Origin: Ga0077527 sp945862135
Lineage (GTDB): Bacteria; Pseudomonadota; Gammaproteobacteria; Burkholderiales; SG8-41
DNA: 64,000 bases
Assembly (NCBI GenBank): GCA_964203275.1
Contig: CAXNMF010000016.1
Span: 1-64,000, forward strand
Reading direction: 5' to 3'
Positions within the stretch are counted from its first letter, which is position 1. Every line of letters starts with the position of its first letter. Position numbers and translations under genes: made by a program. The notes below the pieces were generated by a model. The model had not been told where the DNA came from, searched no databases, and was given only the letters and a program-made list of their open reading frames with translations. Below are positions 32,098-40,998 of this stretch, piece by piece.

Positions 32098-33021
32098 ATG
32101 TCAGACATGAAAAAACACAAACTCGGCTGGATCGGCATCGGCCGCATGGGTTACGCAATGGCGGAGCGGCTGGCCAAGGCGGGCTGCGACATCACCGTGT
32201 GGAACCGCACCAAATCCAAGGCCGAACCGCTGGCCAAGTCCGGCGCTAAAGTCGCCGACAACCTGACCGACCTCGCTGGCTGTGACATCGTGTTCACCAT
32301 GGTGTCCACCGGCAAGGACGTCAAGGAAGTGCTGTTCGGCGAGAAGGGCGTGATGTCCAAGGGCGGCAAGCCGAAGATGATCGTCGACAGCACATCAATC
32401 TCGCTGGAAGAATCCGCTGAAATTCGCGCCAAGCTGGGCGAGAAGGGCATTCAGATGTTGGCCGCACCGGTATCGGGTAATGCCAAGGTCATCAAGGCCG
32501 GCAAGCTGACCGTGGTGGCATCGGGTCCCGAGGATGCGTTCAAGGCGGTGAGCCCCTATCTCGAGGCCATCGGCCGCGGCGTGTCTTATGTCGGCGACGG
32601 CGAACTGTCGCGTATCGCCAAGATCTGCCACAACGTGATGCTCGGCGTGGTGATTCAGAACCTGTGTGAAATAACCGTGCTCGCAGAAAAGGCCGGCATG
32701 CAGCGTCATGCTTTCCTCGATTTTCTCAACAAGAGCGTGATGGGTTCGATGTTCACCGCCTACAAGACCCCGGCGCTGTCGAATCTGGATTTCCACGTCA
32801 CCTTTACTCCGGAACTGCTGCGCAAGGACATCGACCTCGGACTGGCTGCAGGCCGCACCTACGGCGTTCCGATGCCGACGACCAGCGTCACGCGCGATCT
32901 CGTGCAAACCCTGATCGGGAACGGCTATGATCAGGACTTCTCGCAGTTGTTGTTGTTGCAGGCCAAGGCATCCGGCGTCGAACTCAAATCCGAGAATGTG
33001 GATATCGGCGACGGACTCTGA
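32098..33021 (+). CDS. 3-hydroxyisobutyrate-dehydrogenase-family NAD(P)-dependent oxidoreductase
   Basis: A 307-residue beta-hydroxyacid dehydrogenase: Rossmann motif GIGRMGYAMAERLAKAG near residue 12, the substrate-binding segment LAAPVSGNAKVIKAGKLTVV near 121 (the family DAPVSGG loop in variant form), and the catalytic lysine region LSRIAKICHNVMLG near 174. It would oxidise a 3-hydroxyacid or reduce a semialdehyde; the substrate is unknown. It follows the E2 gene after a repeat and precedes a TTT receptor by 21 nt, fitting one pathway module. Confidence 0.9.
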   Translation: MSDMKKHKLGWIGIGRMGYAMAERLAKAGCDITVWNRTKSKAEPLAKSGAKVADNLTDLAGCDIVFTMVSTGKDVKEVLFGEKGVMSKGGKPKMIVDSTSISLEESAEIRAKLGEKGIQMLAAPVSGNAKVIKAGKLTVVASGPEDAFKAVSPYLEAIGRGVSYVGDGELSRIAKICHNVMLGVVIQNLCEITVLAEKAGMQRHAFLDFLNKSVMGSMFTAYKTPALSNLDFHVTFTPELLRKDIDLGLAAGRTYGVPMPTTSVTRDLVQTLIGNGYDQDFSQLLLLQAKASGVELKSENVDIGDGL

Positions 33022-33042
33022 TCGTTAACAGGAGGAGGGATC

Positions 33043-34005
33043 GTGAAAAAAACAGTAAAACTGATTCTTGCGGCACTGGCTTTATGCAGCGCTTCGGCTG
33101 TCGCCGCGGATTATCCGACCAAACCGGTGCGTTTCATTGTTGCTTTCCCGCCAGGCAGCGCGACTGACATCGTCGGTCGCCTATATACACAGAAGTGGAC
33201 GGAAATGTGGGGGCAGACGGTGATCGCCGACAACCGGCCCGGCGCCGGCGGCTCGATCGCGGCGGCGATTGCGGCAAAGTCCAACCCCGACGGTTATACG
33301 CTGCTGATGCATTCTTCGGGCCACACGGTCAATCCTTCGCTGTATGCCAAGCTGCCCTTCGATACGCTGAAAGATTTTGTTGATATCGGCCCGCTGGCGC
33401 AGCAGCCCAACGTGATGGTGACGCACCCGAGCAGCCCGTACAAGACCGTGCAGGATGTGTTGAGTGCAGCGAAAGCCAAGCCCGGTGTGCTCAACTTCGC
33501 TTCGGCCGGCGTCGGCAGCGGCACGCACCTGAACCTCGAGAAACTGAAGCTGATGGCCAAGGTCGACATGAATCATGTCCCGTACAAAGGTTCTGCTGAA
33601 GCCATGGCCGATGTGGTTGGCGGCCGCGTCGATTTCTATTTCGCGCCGGTATCGACGATGCAGGGGCAGTTGCAGGCGGGGAAGGTCCGTGCGATTGCGG
33701 TCAGCACGATCAAGCGCAGCAGCGTGCTGCCCAGCGTGCCGACCATCGCGGAGTCCGGCGTGCCGGGCTTCGATTTCTCGCTGTGGTTCGGCGTATGGGC
33801 GCCGACCGGGGTGCCGCAACCGGTGATTGCCAAGATCGCCAGTTCGATCAAGGCGGCGGGCAACGACCCCGCGGTCAAGAGCAAGCTGGCCGGCCTCGGC
33901 AACGAGCCGATGGAAATGGCGCCGGCGCAGTTCGCCAAGTTTGTGCGTGAGGAAATCGCGACAGGCGCGACGGTGCTGAAAGCGGCGGGCATCAAGCCGC
34001 AATAA
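33043..34005 (+). CDS. TTT-family (Bug/TctC) periplasmic solute-binding protein
   Basis: A 320-residue exported receptor starting with GTG 33043 after the strong site GGAGGAGGG. The signal peptide ends near AVAAD (residue 22), followed by YPTKPVRFIVAFPPGSATD and ADNRPGAGGSIAAA. It probably captures the acid processed by the neighbouring dehydrogenases. No permease genes are linked. A strong terminator follows at 34025. Confidence 0.9.
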   Translation: MKKTVKLILAALALCSASAVAADYPTKPVRFIVAFPPGSATDIVGRLYTQKWTEMWGQTVIADNRPGAGGSIAAAIAAKSNPDGYTLLMHSSGHTVNPSLYAKLPFDTLKDFVDIGPLAQQPNVMVTHPSSPYKTVQDVLSAAKAKPGVLNFASAGVGSGTHLNLEKLKLMAKVDMNHVPYKGSAEAMADVVGGRVDFYFAPVSTMQGQLQAGKVRAIAVSTIKRSSVLPSVPTIAESGVPGFDFSLWFGVWAPTGVPQPVIAKIASSIKAAGNDPAVKSKLAGLGNEPMEMAPAQFAKFVREEIATGATVLKAAGIKPQ

Positions 34006-34024
34006 ATTCGGCATTAGGACAAGC

Positions 34025-34058
34025 AGGCGGCACAGTGTTGTGCCGCCTTTTCTTTTTT
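34025..34058 (+). terminator. Rho-independent terminator
   Basis: AGGCGGCAC, loop AGTGTT, GTGCCGCCT, then TTTCTTTTTT: a perfect 9-bp stem with T tract, 20 nt after the TTT receptor. It marks the end of the oxoacid dehydrogenase transcript. Confidence 0.93.
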
Positions 34059-34096
34059 GAATTGTCATTGCAACCTCAATCATTTCAGGAGTTTTT

Positions 34097-35311
34097 GTGA
34101 GTACTGTTGCCAGCAACCCTTTGAATCTCGAAGCCCGCCTGCATTCGGTGATGCAGCAGCAGTACCCGCGTTTCTCCGACGCTGAATACGCGCGGCGTCG
34201 TTCCGCGCTGGCCGTGGCAATGGAAAAGCATGGTTGCGATCATCTTCTGGTGGTGACCGACCACCGTGCCGGCAATGCCGTGCAGTGGACGACCGGCTGG
34301 CCCGGCACCGTCGAGGCCTATGTCGTGTTCAAACCCGGCGAGCGCATGGTCATGCACATGGAATGGTTCAACCACTTCCCGCTCGGTCGCAAGATTGCCA
34401 GCGACGTTGATGTGCGCTGGGGGCAGCATCAGGGCATTGCGCTGACCATCGCGGAACTGAAGCAGCGTGGCGCGAAGCGTGTCGGTCTGATCGGGCCGTT
34501 GGTGGTGTCCAAATTCCGCCAGCTCGAAGCGGCCTTCGATATGGTGCTGCTGGACGCCGATTACACACAGTTGCGCATGCGCAAGTCGGAAGAGGAAATC
34601 GACTGGTTGCGCATCGGTGCAGCGCTGTCCGATGCCGGATTGCGTGCGCTGGTCGCCGGTACGCGCGCAGGCATGGATGAACGCGAACTCGGTGCGCTGG
34701 TGGAAAGCGCGTATGTCAAACATGGCGGCACGACGATGATCCATTACATCGGCGTGACGTCAATGTCGCAGCCGCATATCTACGTGCCGCCGCAGCATCC
34801 CTCGCCGCGCAAGGTGCAGGCAGGCGATGTCATTTTCTGTGAGCTATCCGCCTTCTGGTGGGATTACCCGGGACAGATCCTGCGCACCTTCACCGTCGAT
34901 GCTGATCCGACACCACGTTATGCCGATCTGCATGCGACTGCCGAGGCCACTTTTGATGCTGTGACCAAAGTGCTCCGGCACGGCGCCACCATGCAGGAGA
35001 TCATGGACGCCACCGACCTGATTGAGCGGAAGGGCTACACCGTCTGCGACGACCTGGTGCATGGTTTCGGCGGCGGTTATTTCCAGCCCATCATCGGGAC
35101 CAAAAGCCGCATGGCCGGACGCGCACTGCCGCAGATGACGCTGGAAGAAAACATGACTGTGGTGGTGCAGCCGAATCCGGTGACCACCGAAGCTGATGAA
35201 TCGAAACGTTCCGGCGTGCAGGTTGGTGAATTGATGCGGATAACGCGTGACGGTTGTGAGCCGCTGCACCGTGCGCCGCGCGGGCTATTCCGGGCCGGGC
35301 AGATGATCTGA
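34097..35311 (+). CDS. M24-fold protein lacking several metal ligands (creatinase/prolidase-like)
   Basis: A 404-residue protein with the two-domain creatinase/prolidase layout. The M24 ligand positions are strongly altered: the first aspartate is a glutamate in FCELSAFWWDY, the second is absent in PGQILRTF, the histidine remains in LVHGFGGGY, and the usual glutamate of the TIEPG loop is a glutamine in VVVQPNP. Only part of the last site (GVQVGELM) survives. Such a site resembles creatinase, which works without metal. The GTG start at 34097 follows CAGGAG. It is the second M24 gene of the locus. Confidence 0.82.
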   Translation: MSTVASNPLNLEARLHSVMQQQYPRFSDAEYARRRSALAVAMEKHGCDHLLVVTDHRAGNAVQWTTGWPGTVEAYVVFKPGERMVMHMEWFNHFPLGRKIASDVDVRWGQHQGIALTIAELKQRGAKRVGLIGPLVVSKFRQLEAAFDMVLLDADYTQLRMRKSEEEIDWLRIGAALSDAGLRALVAGTRAGMDERELGALVESAYVKHGGTTMIHYIGVTSMSQPHIYVPPQHPSPRKVQAGDVIFCELSAFWWDYPGQILRTFTVDADPTPRYADLHATAEATFDAVTKVLRHGATMQEIMDATDLIERKGYTVCDDLVHGFGGGYFQPIIGTKSRMAGRALPQMTLEENMTVVVQPNPVTTEADESKRSGVQVGELMRITRDGCEPLHRAPRGLFRAGQMI

Positions 35312-35336
35312 GCGCCTGCGCTGCTAGAATCGGCGC

Positions 35337-36419
35337 ATGACCGAGAAGAAGAAAAGCAAACACAAGAAAAGCGGGCGCAGCCTGCGCCGCAAAAATCCGG
35401 CTGCCCCACGCTGCGACGTCGCGCTGCTGGTTGATGCCGAGGCGGTCGATCGTCGGCGGACTGGCACCTATGTGCCGGACCGCAACAGTGTGGAGGCCTA
35501 TCTGCTTGCCGAGTTGCGCATGCAGGGCCTGCAGGTTTCGATTTTGCCGTTCCAGGCCGGTGCCGATGTCACGATTGGCGAGTTGCGCGCACTGAAACCG
35601 CGACTGGTGTTCAATCTGACTGAATGCATCGACGGCGATCGCAGTCAGGACTCGGCCATAGCCGGGCTGCTGGATCTGCTGAATATTCCCTATACCGGCT
35701 CCGGCCCCGGTGGTTTGCGGCTGGCGCGCGACAAGGCGCTGTCCAAACACATTGTTGCCGACCTTGGCGTTGCGGTGCCGCGCTATTTCGTGATCCCGCC
35801 CAAGGGTCCGATCCGCAATCCGCGTGTGCCGTACCCGCTCATTGTGAAACCGCAGCTCGGTGATGGCTCCGACGAAGTGCGAGTCAATTCGCTGGTGAAA
35901 AATGAACGCGAACTGGTGCAGCGCGTGCGCATGCTGCGCAAGCGCGTCCATGCGCCGCTGATCTGCGAGGAGTTCATCGAGGGGCGTGACCTTTATGTTG
36001 CATTGCTTGGCAACAAACCCGATGTGATGCCGGCCGTGGAACTGTTCATCGGCCGTCGTGGTCCTGGTGCGCCGACTTTTGCATCGTACAAACTGAAAAA
36101 TGACGGCGCCTATCGCAGTCGCTGGCGTATCCGCTGGCGCGTCGCCAAACTCCCGCTCAATTTGCGGCGCGATGTTGAGACGGCAAGCCGCGCGATTTTC
36201 CATGCGCTGGAGCAGCGCGATTACGGCCGCATTGATTACCGGCTGACGCCGGATGGTCGACTGGTGTTTCTTGAAGCGAATGCCAATCCGGATCTGCACC
36301 CGCATGCGATGGGCAACAACCAGTGTTTCGCCGGTGTGGTCTGGGGCGATGCACTGCGGCGCATCGTGGATGAGGCGCGCGCACGGTCGAATCGTAAAAA
36401 AATCAATAAAAACAATTAG
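35337..36419 (+). CDS. ATP-grasp family ligase (D-Ala-D-Ala-ligase-like)
   Basis: A 360-residue protein with a very basic start (MTEKKKSKHKKSGRSLRRK). The ATP-grasp fold shows in VFNLTECIDGDRSQDSAIAG, the nucleotide-binding PLIVKPQLGDGSDEV near residue 169, the EEFIEGRDLYVAL strand near 213, and the metal site RIDYRL / FLEANANPDLHP near 297-321. It should join a carboxylate to an amine using ATP; the substrates are unknown. Its last codons and stop lie inside the AT-rich motif at 36402-36422, and the GNAT gene converges with no gap. Confidence 0.85.
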   Translation: MTEKKKSKHKKSGRSLRRKNPAAPRCDVALLVDAEAVDRRRTGTYVPDRNSVEAYLLAELRMQGLQVSILPFQAGADVTIGELRALKPRLVFNLTECIDGDRSQDSAIAGLLDLLNIPYTGSGPGGLRLARDKALSKHIVADLGVAVPRYFVIPPKGPIRNPRVPYPLIVKPQLGDGSDEVRVNSLVKNERELVQRVRMLRKRVHAPLICEEFIEGRDLYVALLGNKPDVMPAVELFIGRRGPGAPTFASYKLKNDGAYRSRWRIRWRVAKLPLNLRRDVETASRAIFHALEQRDYGRIDYRLTPDGRLVFLEANANPDLHPHAMGNNQCFAGVVWGDALRRIVDEARARSNRKKINKNN

Positions 36420-36422
36420 TTA
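36402..36422 (-). repeat. AT-rich dispersed motif, copy 3 (inverted), spanning two stop codons
   Basis: This is the reverse complement of 4211-4231, exact over 21 bases. It encodes the end of the ATP-grasp protein (INKNN, stop) and contains the stop codon of the convergent GNAT gene. Confidence 0.75.
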
Positions 36423-37175
36423 TTTATTTTCGCGCAACAGTGGCGCAGTGAGCGCCGATAGACTGAGGCGCTGCCGGCCTTGTGTATCAAAGTTCTGCGG
36501 CGCCAGCCACTTCTCGTGTGCTGCGCGGATCGCCGGCCATTCGCGGTCCGTGATCGAAAACCAGTCGGTGTCGCGGTTTCGCCCCTTGTAGACGATGGCC
36601 TGAATGAAGCGGCCTTCGTACGAAAATCCCAGACGTTGCGCTGCCGCGCGTGATGGTGCATTCAGCGAATCACATTTCCATTCATAACGCCGGTAGCCGA
36701 GCGCAAACGCGTTATTCATCATCAGGTGCATGGCTTCGGTGGCCGCACGGGTCTGTTGCAGCAACGGTGAAAAATTAAGGTGCCCGACTTCGATCACGCC
36801 GTTTGAGGGATCGATGCGCATATAGGCAGCGACACCGACGGCTTTACCTGTGCTGCTGTCGATGATGGCGTGAAACAGCGGGTCATTGCCGAGGCAAGTG
36901 CTGGTGATCCACTGCCGGTACGCTTCCAGGCTGCTGAAGGGACCGGAGGACAGATAGGTAAAAGCGCGACCGCTTGGATCGAGGCTGTTTGCGCTATGCA
37001 GATCAGCTGAATGAAGATTCAGATCCAACGGTTCGACGCGGCAATAACGGCCGTTCAACGTTGCGCTTGGCGGCCGCAGCGGGGCGGTCCACTCGGACAG
37101 CGGGAAACCGACAGGCTGGCCCAGCGCGTTGAAGTGTTGGGTCACGACCTGGCTGCAGCGCGTTTGGCCTGCCAT
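36420..37175 (-). CDS. GNAT-family N-acetyltransferase (RimJ/RimL type)
   Basis: A 251-residue acetyltransferase: the acceptor region VGVAAYMRIDPSNGVIEVGHLNFSP, then the acetyl-CoA loop QQTRAATEAMHLMM and the RYEWKCDSLNAPSRAAAQRLGF segment typical of the RimJ/RimL or Acetyltransf_3 group. The substrate is unknown. ATG 37175 overlaps the LeuD-like gene by 34 nt; GTG 37143-37145 would give a GTGA stop/start overlap and is an equally good start. It seems to be the last gene of the LeuC-LeuD-GNAT run. Confidence 0.85.
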   Translation of the reverse strand: MAGQTRCSQVVTQHFNALGQPVGFPLSEWTAPLRPPSATLNGRYCRVEPLDLNLHSADLHSANSLDPSGRAFTYLSSGPFSSLEAYRQWITSTCLGNDPLFHAIIDSSTGKAVGVAAYMRIDPSNGVIEVGHLNFSPLLQQTRAATEAMHLMMNNAFALGYRRYEWKCDSLNAPSRAAAQRLGFSYEGRFIQAIVYKGRNRDTDWFSITDREWPAIRAAHEKWLAPQNFDTQGRQRLSLSALTAPLLRENK

Positions 37176-37675
37176 TGCTGCAGCCAGCCGGCATTCCCGC
37201 CGAGTTCGACGATTTCCAGAAGTGAATCGGGTATAGGCGGGTATTCGCGGCGGAAGTCGCGCGTATGGTTGATGAAAAAACCGTCGCGGAAATTGACTTC
37301 CAGTTCATCACCGGTCTCGCACATTTCGGTGGCGTTGACGCAGTCGGTCATCACGCGCACGCCGCAGCCGATGGCAGCGCGGTAGGCAAGGAAGGGCATC
37401 GATTCGCAGAGCAGCCCCAGCCCCAATGCCTGCATCGCAATGTAGCCGTTCATCTTGGGACCCATGCCGAAGTTTTTCCCGGTGACGATGATGTCGCCGG
37501 GCTGGCAGCGGGTATGAAAGCCGGGATCGGTTTCTTCGAACAGATGCGGAATGATGTCCTTGGGGTCGAAGTGCCGCCCGGTGATCACCCAGTTCGGTAC
37601 TACGCCGCCGGCGTGCCAGACGTCATGGCCCAGTTTGTAGCAGCGGCCTTTCAGTACCCATTGGAATTCGCTCAT
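37142..37675 (-). CDS. LeuD-like small subunit of a 3-isopropylmalate dehydratase/homoaconitase-type hydro-lyase
   Basis: A 177-residue swivel-domain protein: WVITGRHFDPKDIIPHLFEE, then DIIVTGKNFGMG, which corresponds to the GxNFGxGSSRE loop of LeuD but reads GPKMNG in place of SSREH. The substrate-binding arginine loop is thus altered, so the substrate is unlikely to be isopropylmalate. It forms an operon with the LeuC-like gene 12 nt upstream. Confidence 0.85.
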   Translation of the reverse strand: MSEFQWVLKGRCYKLGHDVWHAGGVVPNWVITGRHFDPKDIIPHLFEETDPGFHTRCQPGDIIVTGKNFGMGPKMNGYIAMQALGLGLLCESMPFLAYRAAIGCGVRVMTDCVNATEMCETGDELEVNFRDGFFINHTRDFRREYPPIPDSLLEIVELGGNAGWLQQWQAKRAAARS

Positions 37676-37687
37676 GACCGTGTGTTC

Positions 37688-38959
37688 TCAGTTCAACTTG
37701 CGTGCGTCGGTGATTTTTCCGGCGACGGCGGATGCGGCAACCGTGGCAGGACTGCCAAGATACAGTTTTGCGTCTTTCGCGCCGAAACGCCCGGCGTTGT
37801 TGTTTGTGGCCGTCGACATTGACACTTCGCCGGAATGTACCGGTCCGATCACGGCATCGTTGCAGGGACCGCAGCCTGGCGGCAGCATCACCGCGCCGGC
37901 TTCGATGAATACGCCGAGCAGTCCTTCGCTGGCCATGCGACGGTTGGTGGCTTCGGAACCCGGAGCGACGAACAGTCGCACGTTGGGCGCGAGCCGGCGG
38001 CCTTTAAGGATGGCAGCGGCTGTCACCAGGTCTTCCCACATGCCGGAGCCGCAGGAGCCGATAAAGGCGTGATCGATGATGGTGCCTTCAACTTTCGAGA
38101 CGTCAACGGCATTCTCGACGCTGCCGGGCAGCGACACCTGCGGTTCCAGTCGTGAGATGTCGAGTGTCAGATCGGAGTCGTAGCACGCATCGGCATCCGA
38201 ATACACCGGCGTGAACGGCCGCTGTCCTCGCGCCTTGGCATGTTCGAGTATCGCCTTCGATGGCGGCACAAATACGCCATAGGCGCGGATCTCGGTCGGA
38301 GTGGAGCACAGCGCCGCGCGTGAGGCGAGGTCGAACTGGTCGAGGTCACCGGCGTATTCCAGTACGCGGTAATCGAGATCGGCGCTGAGTGCCCCCTGTT
38401 TGAGAAGTGCTGCGAAATGAAAACCGACATCGCGGGCATGCACACCCGGCTGCAACCGTCCCTTGAGCGTGAGGCGCACCGTTTTCGGAACCATCACCCA
38501 GTTAGTCCCGGTTGCGAGCACGCGGGAGATTTCGGTGCCCATGCGGAACCCGAAGGCGCCGATGGCGCCGGCATTGGTGGCATGGCGGTCGTTGTCGAAA
38601 TAGAACATGCCAGGCAGCAGCAGGCCCATCTCCATCGGGAAAATATGGCCATGGCCGCCGCGGCCGACGTCGAAGAAATTCTTCACTCCCCACTGCGCAG
38701 CGGCTTTGCGGTTGAAGGCGCCGCGTTCAGCGGCGCGTGCGCTACCGTAAATGACGTCGTGGTCGGTGACCATCATCACCTTGTCGGGTGTGGCGAGACG
38801 CGTGATGCCCAATCCGTCGAGTTCGCGTTTGGCCGCCATCACCACGCCGTCGTGGATCATGATGTAGTCGGGATCGGGGGAAACGACATCCCCGGGTTTG
38901 ACGGAGCTGCGGCCGCTTTTTGCGGCCAGCACTTTTTCAACGGCAGTCATTGAAGACAT
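37688..38959 (-). CDS. LeuC-like large subunit of an aconitase-family hydro-lyase
   Basis: A 423-residue aconitase-family protein. Fe-S cluster cysteines are visible in FIGSCGSGMWEDL and in GCGPCNDAVIG. VTDHDVIYGSA, GHGHIFPMEMGL and FVAPGSEATNRRM are family segments. The length fits the single-chain LeuC/HacA group of archaea and bacteria, not the longer E. coli LeuC. With the small subunit it should dehydrate and rehydrate a hydroxy di- or tricarboxylate. No leuA or leuB is near, so a catabolic substrate is likely. Confidence 0.88.
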   Translation of the reverse strand: MSSMTAVEKVLAAKSGRSSVKPGDVVSPDPDYIMIHDGVVMAAKRELDGLGITRLATPDKVMMVTDHDVIYGSARAAERGAFNRKAAAQWGVKNFFDVGRGGHGHIFPMEMGLLLPGMFYFDNDRHATNAGAIGAFGFRMGTEISRVLATGTNWVMVPKTVRLTLKGRLQPGVHARDVGFHFAALLKQGALSADLDYRVLEYAGDLDQFDLASRAALCSTPTEIRAYGVFVPPSKAILEHAKARGQRPFTPVYSDADACYDSDLTLDISRLEPQVSLPGSVENAVDVSKVEGTIIDHAFIGSCGSGMWEDLVTAAAILKGRRLAPNVRLFVAPGSEATNRRMASEGLLGVFIEAGAVMLPPGCGPCNDAVIGPVHSGEVSMSTATNNNAGRFGAKDAKLYLGSPATVAASAVAGKITDARKLN

Positions 38960-39006
38960 GATGGAATTCTTTTTATTTTGAAATGCGAAGTTGGTTCGTC
39001 AAAAGC

Positions 39007-39915
39007 CTAGGAGACTTTCATCTGGGACAAAATGGCCTTTCCGGCGAGACCGTAAGGATTTGTGAATGTCTCGCGAATTTCGTAATGGTTGTATTCGTGA
39101 CCAACAATGAGTGCCACTTGTTTTCCAGCCAGTTCAAGTGTTGAGGCAAACTCAATGGCTTGTCGTTGAAACTCCGGGGTTTCCAAGGTTCCGTAAGCCA
39201 ATATAACCGGAGTATTGATTTTATTCGCATGACGCTGCGGACTAAGTTCTTCTTCCATGGAATCATCGAATTTGACGTATGAGCTACGGGCAGATAAACG
39301 CGGCCCCTTAAGATCGTACATGCCGCTGCATAAAAAAGCCCCCTTCAATATATTGGGGGGGAGACCAAAATCATTCACCCAGTCGGATATGAGGCTGCAG
39401 GCGGCAAGGTGTGCCCCTGAGGAATGGGCTGATATATAGATCTGGTTGTTATCAAGCCCCAGTTTATTGGAGTTTTGATAAACCCAGGCGATGGCGGATC
39501 GAACCTGGCCGACCATGGTTCGAAGGCTGTCACCAGCCTGTTCAACGTTGTAAAAATCCGGAACGACAAGTGTTGCCCCTGCTTTTGTCAGAACTTCCGC
39601 CAAATACGCACTGGCAGCAGCACTGCCCTTTCGCCATGCTCCGCCATGAATGTAAATGTTCACCGGCGAATTAGGCCTCATTGCGCTGTAAATATCCAAT
39701 TTTTCGATTTCTTCAGTGCCGTAAGAGTGTCGTCCTGAAGGAGGGGTGCTTAATCTTATGTCTTTGCTGAGAATCGAAAGCCGCTTTCTTACATGCTCTG
39801 AATTTGGCGCGAAGGCTCTTTGATTGTAGGCGTAGTCAAGTTCAGTTTGAGTGTAGTCAAGGAAAACAATTCCTTCGCGGATCTTTGAGTCGCTTTCTTG
39901 CAGTGTCCGGCTCAA
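39007..39915 (-). CDS. Alpha/beta-hydrolase esterase, kynurenine-formamidase-like
   Basis: A 302-residue cytosolic hydrolase. The oxyanion motif HGGAWRKG lies near residue 90 and the nucleophile elbow ISAHSSGAHLAA near 163, with late catalytic candidates near VGHEYNHYEI. This pattern is shared with arylformamidases and BD-FAE-type carboxylesterases. The start is TTG 39915, which overlaps the TGA of the upstream TTT receptor (TTGA), so translation is probably coupled. The gene belongs to an AT-richer block that appears transferred. Confidence 0.82.
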   Translation of the reverse strand: MSRTLQESDSKIREGIVFLDYTQTELDYAYNQRAFAPNSEHVRKRLSILSKDIRLSTPPSGRHSYGTEEIEKLDIYSAMRPNSPVNIYIHGGAWRKGSAAASAYLAEVLTKAGATLVVPDFYNVEQAGDSLRTMVGQVRSAIAWVYQNSNKLGLDNNQIYISAHSSGAHLAACSLISDWVNDFGLPPNILKGAFLCSGMYDLKGPRLSARSSYVKFDDSMEEELSPQRHANKINTPVILAYGTLETPEFQRQAIEFASTLELAGKQVALIVGHEYNHYEIRETFTNPYGLAGKAILSQMKVS

Positions 39916-40892
39916 TTTGTCATTGCTCCACTCTGCTTAACTATTTTTTCGTATGCAATTAGTTCTGACTCGATACGCTTTGTAATGCTTTGCCTTGTTA
40001 TCGATACCGGTTCAACGGATTGGGCGGTCAGGGCGCTGCGTACTGATTCGTTCTGGAGGACCTTGGCAACCGCGTCAGCCAGCATCTGTAATACGGGCTC
40101 TGGCGTTTTTGATGGTGCCGACAATCCAAGCCAAAGGCTGAATTCATAGCCGGGGACGCCGGATTCAGCAACGGTCGGCAGGTTCGGGAATGCCGGCAGA
40201 CGGTTATTGCTGGTCACTGCAATGCCTCGCAACCGGCCAGTCTGAATAAATTGCGTGGAAGTGATTGTCGTGGAGAAGGTAAGGGAAACATGACCCCCGA
40301 TCAGTTCGTTTAACGCGAGGTTGCCAGCCTTGTAGGGGACGTGGAGCATTTTAATTCCGGTCATCGTATTCAGCATTGCGCCAGCGAGATGTCCCGGGGT
40401 TCCAACCCCGCCAGAGCCGAATTCGACCTGATTCGGCCGGGATTTTGCAACGGCGATCAAGTTCTTCACGTTTTTAACTGGCATGGATGGGTGGACAATG
40501 ATCACATATGGGGTGGCGCCTATTATGTTGATGGGTGAAAAATCCTTTACGGGATCGTAGGGAAGTTTGCGCATGGCAGCGGCAATAACATGCGTTGTTG
40601 TCGTGGCTATGGTTAACGTGTAACCATCAGCAGGCGATTTTGCTGCAAATTCAGTGCCTATTACGCCGCCCCCACCGGGCCTGTTTTCAACGATGAATTG
40701 CTGTCCAAAGTGTTCCGATAGCTTAGGGGCTATAGTTCGGGCAATTACGTCATTGGTTCCGCCTGCGGCAAAAGCTGAAATTATGCGAACTGGTTTGTTG
40801 GGGTATGTCTGCGCTGAAGCCAGGTTAATTCCCATTAAAAGAATTAAGGTCAGTGACAGATACGAAATAAGTCGTGCGTGACAGCGCAACAT
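39912..40892 (-). CDS. TTT-family (Bug/TctC) periplasmic solute-binding protein
   Basis: A 326-residue exported receptor: signal peptide ending near ASAQT (residue 27), then YPNKPVRIISAFAAGGTNDV, VENRPGGGGVIGTE and VPYKAGNLALNEL. It is co-directional and overlapping with the hydrolase gene and divergent from the IclR-type regulator, whose probable operator (40977-40998) lies 85 nt upstream. It likely imports the ester or acid handled by this cassette. Confidence 0.9.
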   Translation of the reverse strand: MLRCHARLISYLSLTLILLMGINLASAQTYPNKPVRIISAFAAGGTNDVIARTIAPKLSEHFGQQFIVENRPGGGGVIGTEFAAKSPADGYTLTIATTTTHVIAAAMRKLPYDPVKDFSPINIIGATPYVIIVHPSMPVKNVKNLIAVAKSRPNQVEFGSGGVGTPGHLAGAMLNTMTGIKMLHVPYKAGNLALNELIGGHVSLTFSTTITSTQFIQTGRLRGIAVTSNNRLPAFPNLPTVAESGVPGYEFSLWLGLSAPSKTPEPVLQMLADAVAKVLQNESVRSALTAQSVEPVSITRQSITKRIESELIAYEKIVKQSGAMTN

Positions 40893-40976
40893 AATTTCTC
40901 CAGTTCAATTTCAGTTTGTTTGTAAAAAAGTCACTCTAGTTGGCGAACAAAAGGTGGATCATGAAAGCACTTTGAT

Positions 40977-40998
40977 CATATTGATTTAAATCAATATG
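40977..40998. promoter_or_regulatory. Perfect 22-bp palindrome, candidate IclR-family operator
   Basis: The half-site CATATTGATTT is followed directly by its reverse complement, giving a perfect 22-bp palindrome. It lies in the gap between the divergent TTT receptor and IclR regulator genes, where an operator controlling both would be expected. Confidence 0.6.

Noticed and set aside
35091..36305. Minus-strand open frame of 404 codons opposite the ATP-grasp gene
   Set aside because: The plus strand carries an obvious ATP-grasp protein over the same span; the antisense product has no recognisable motif.
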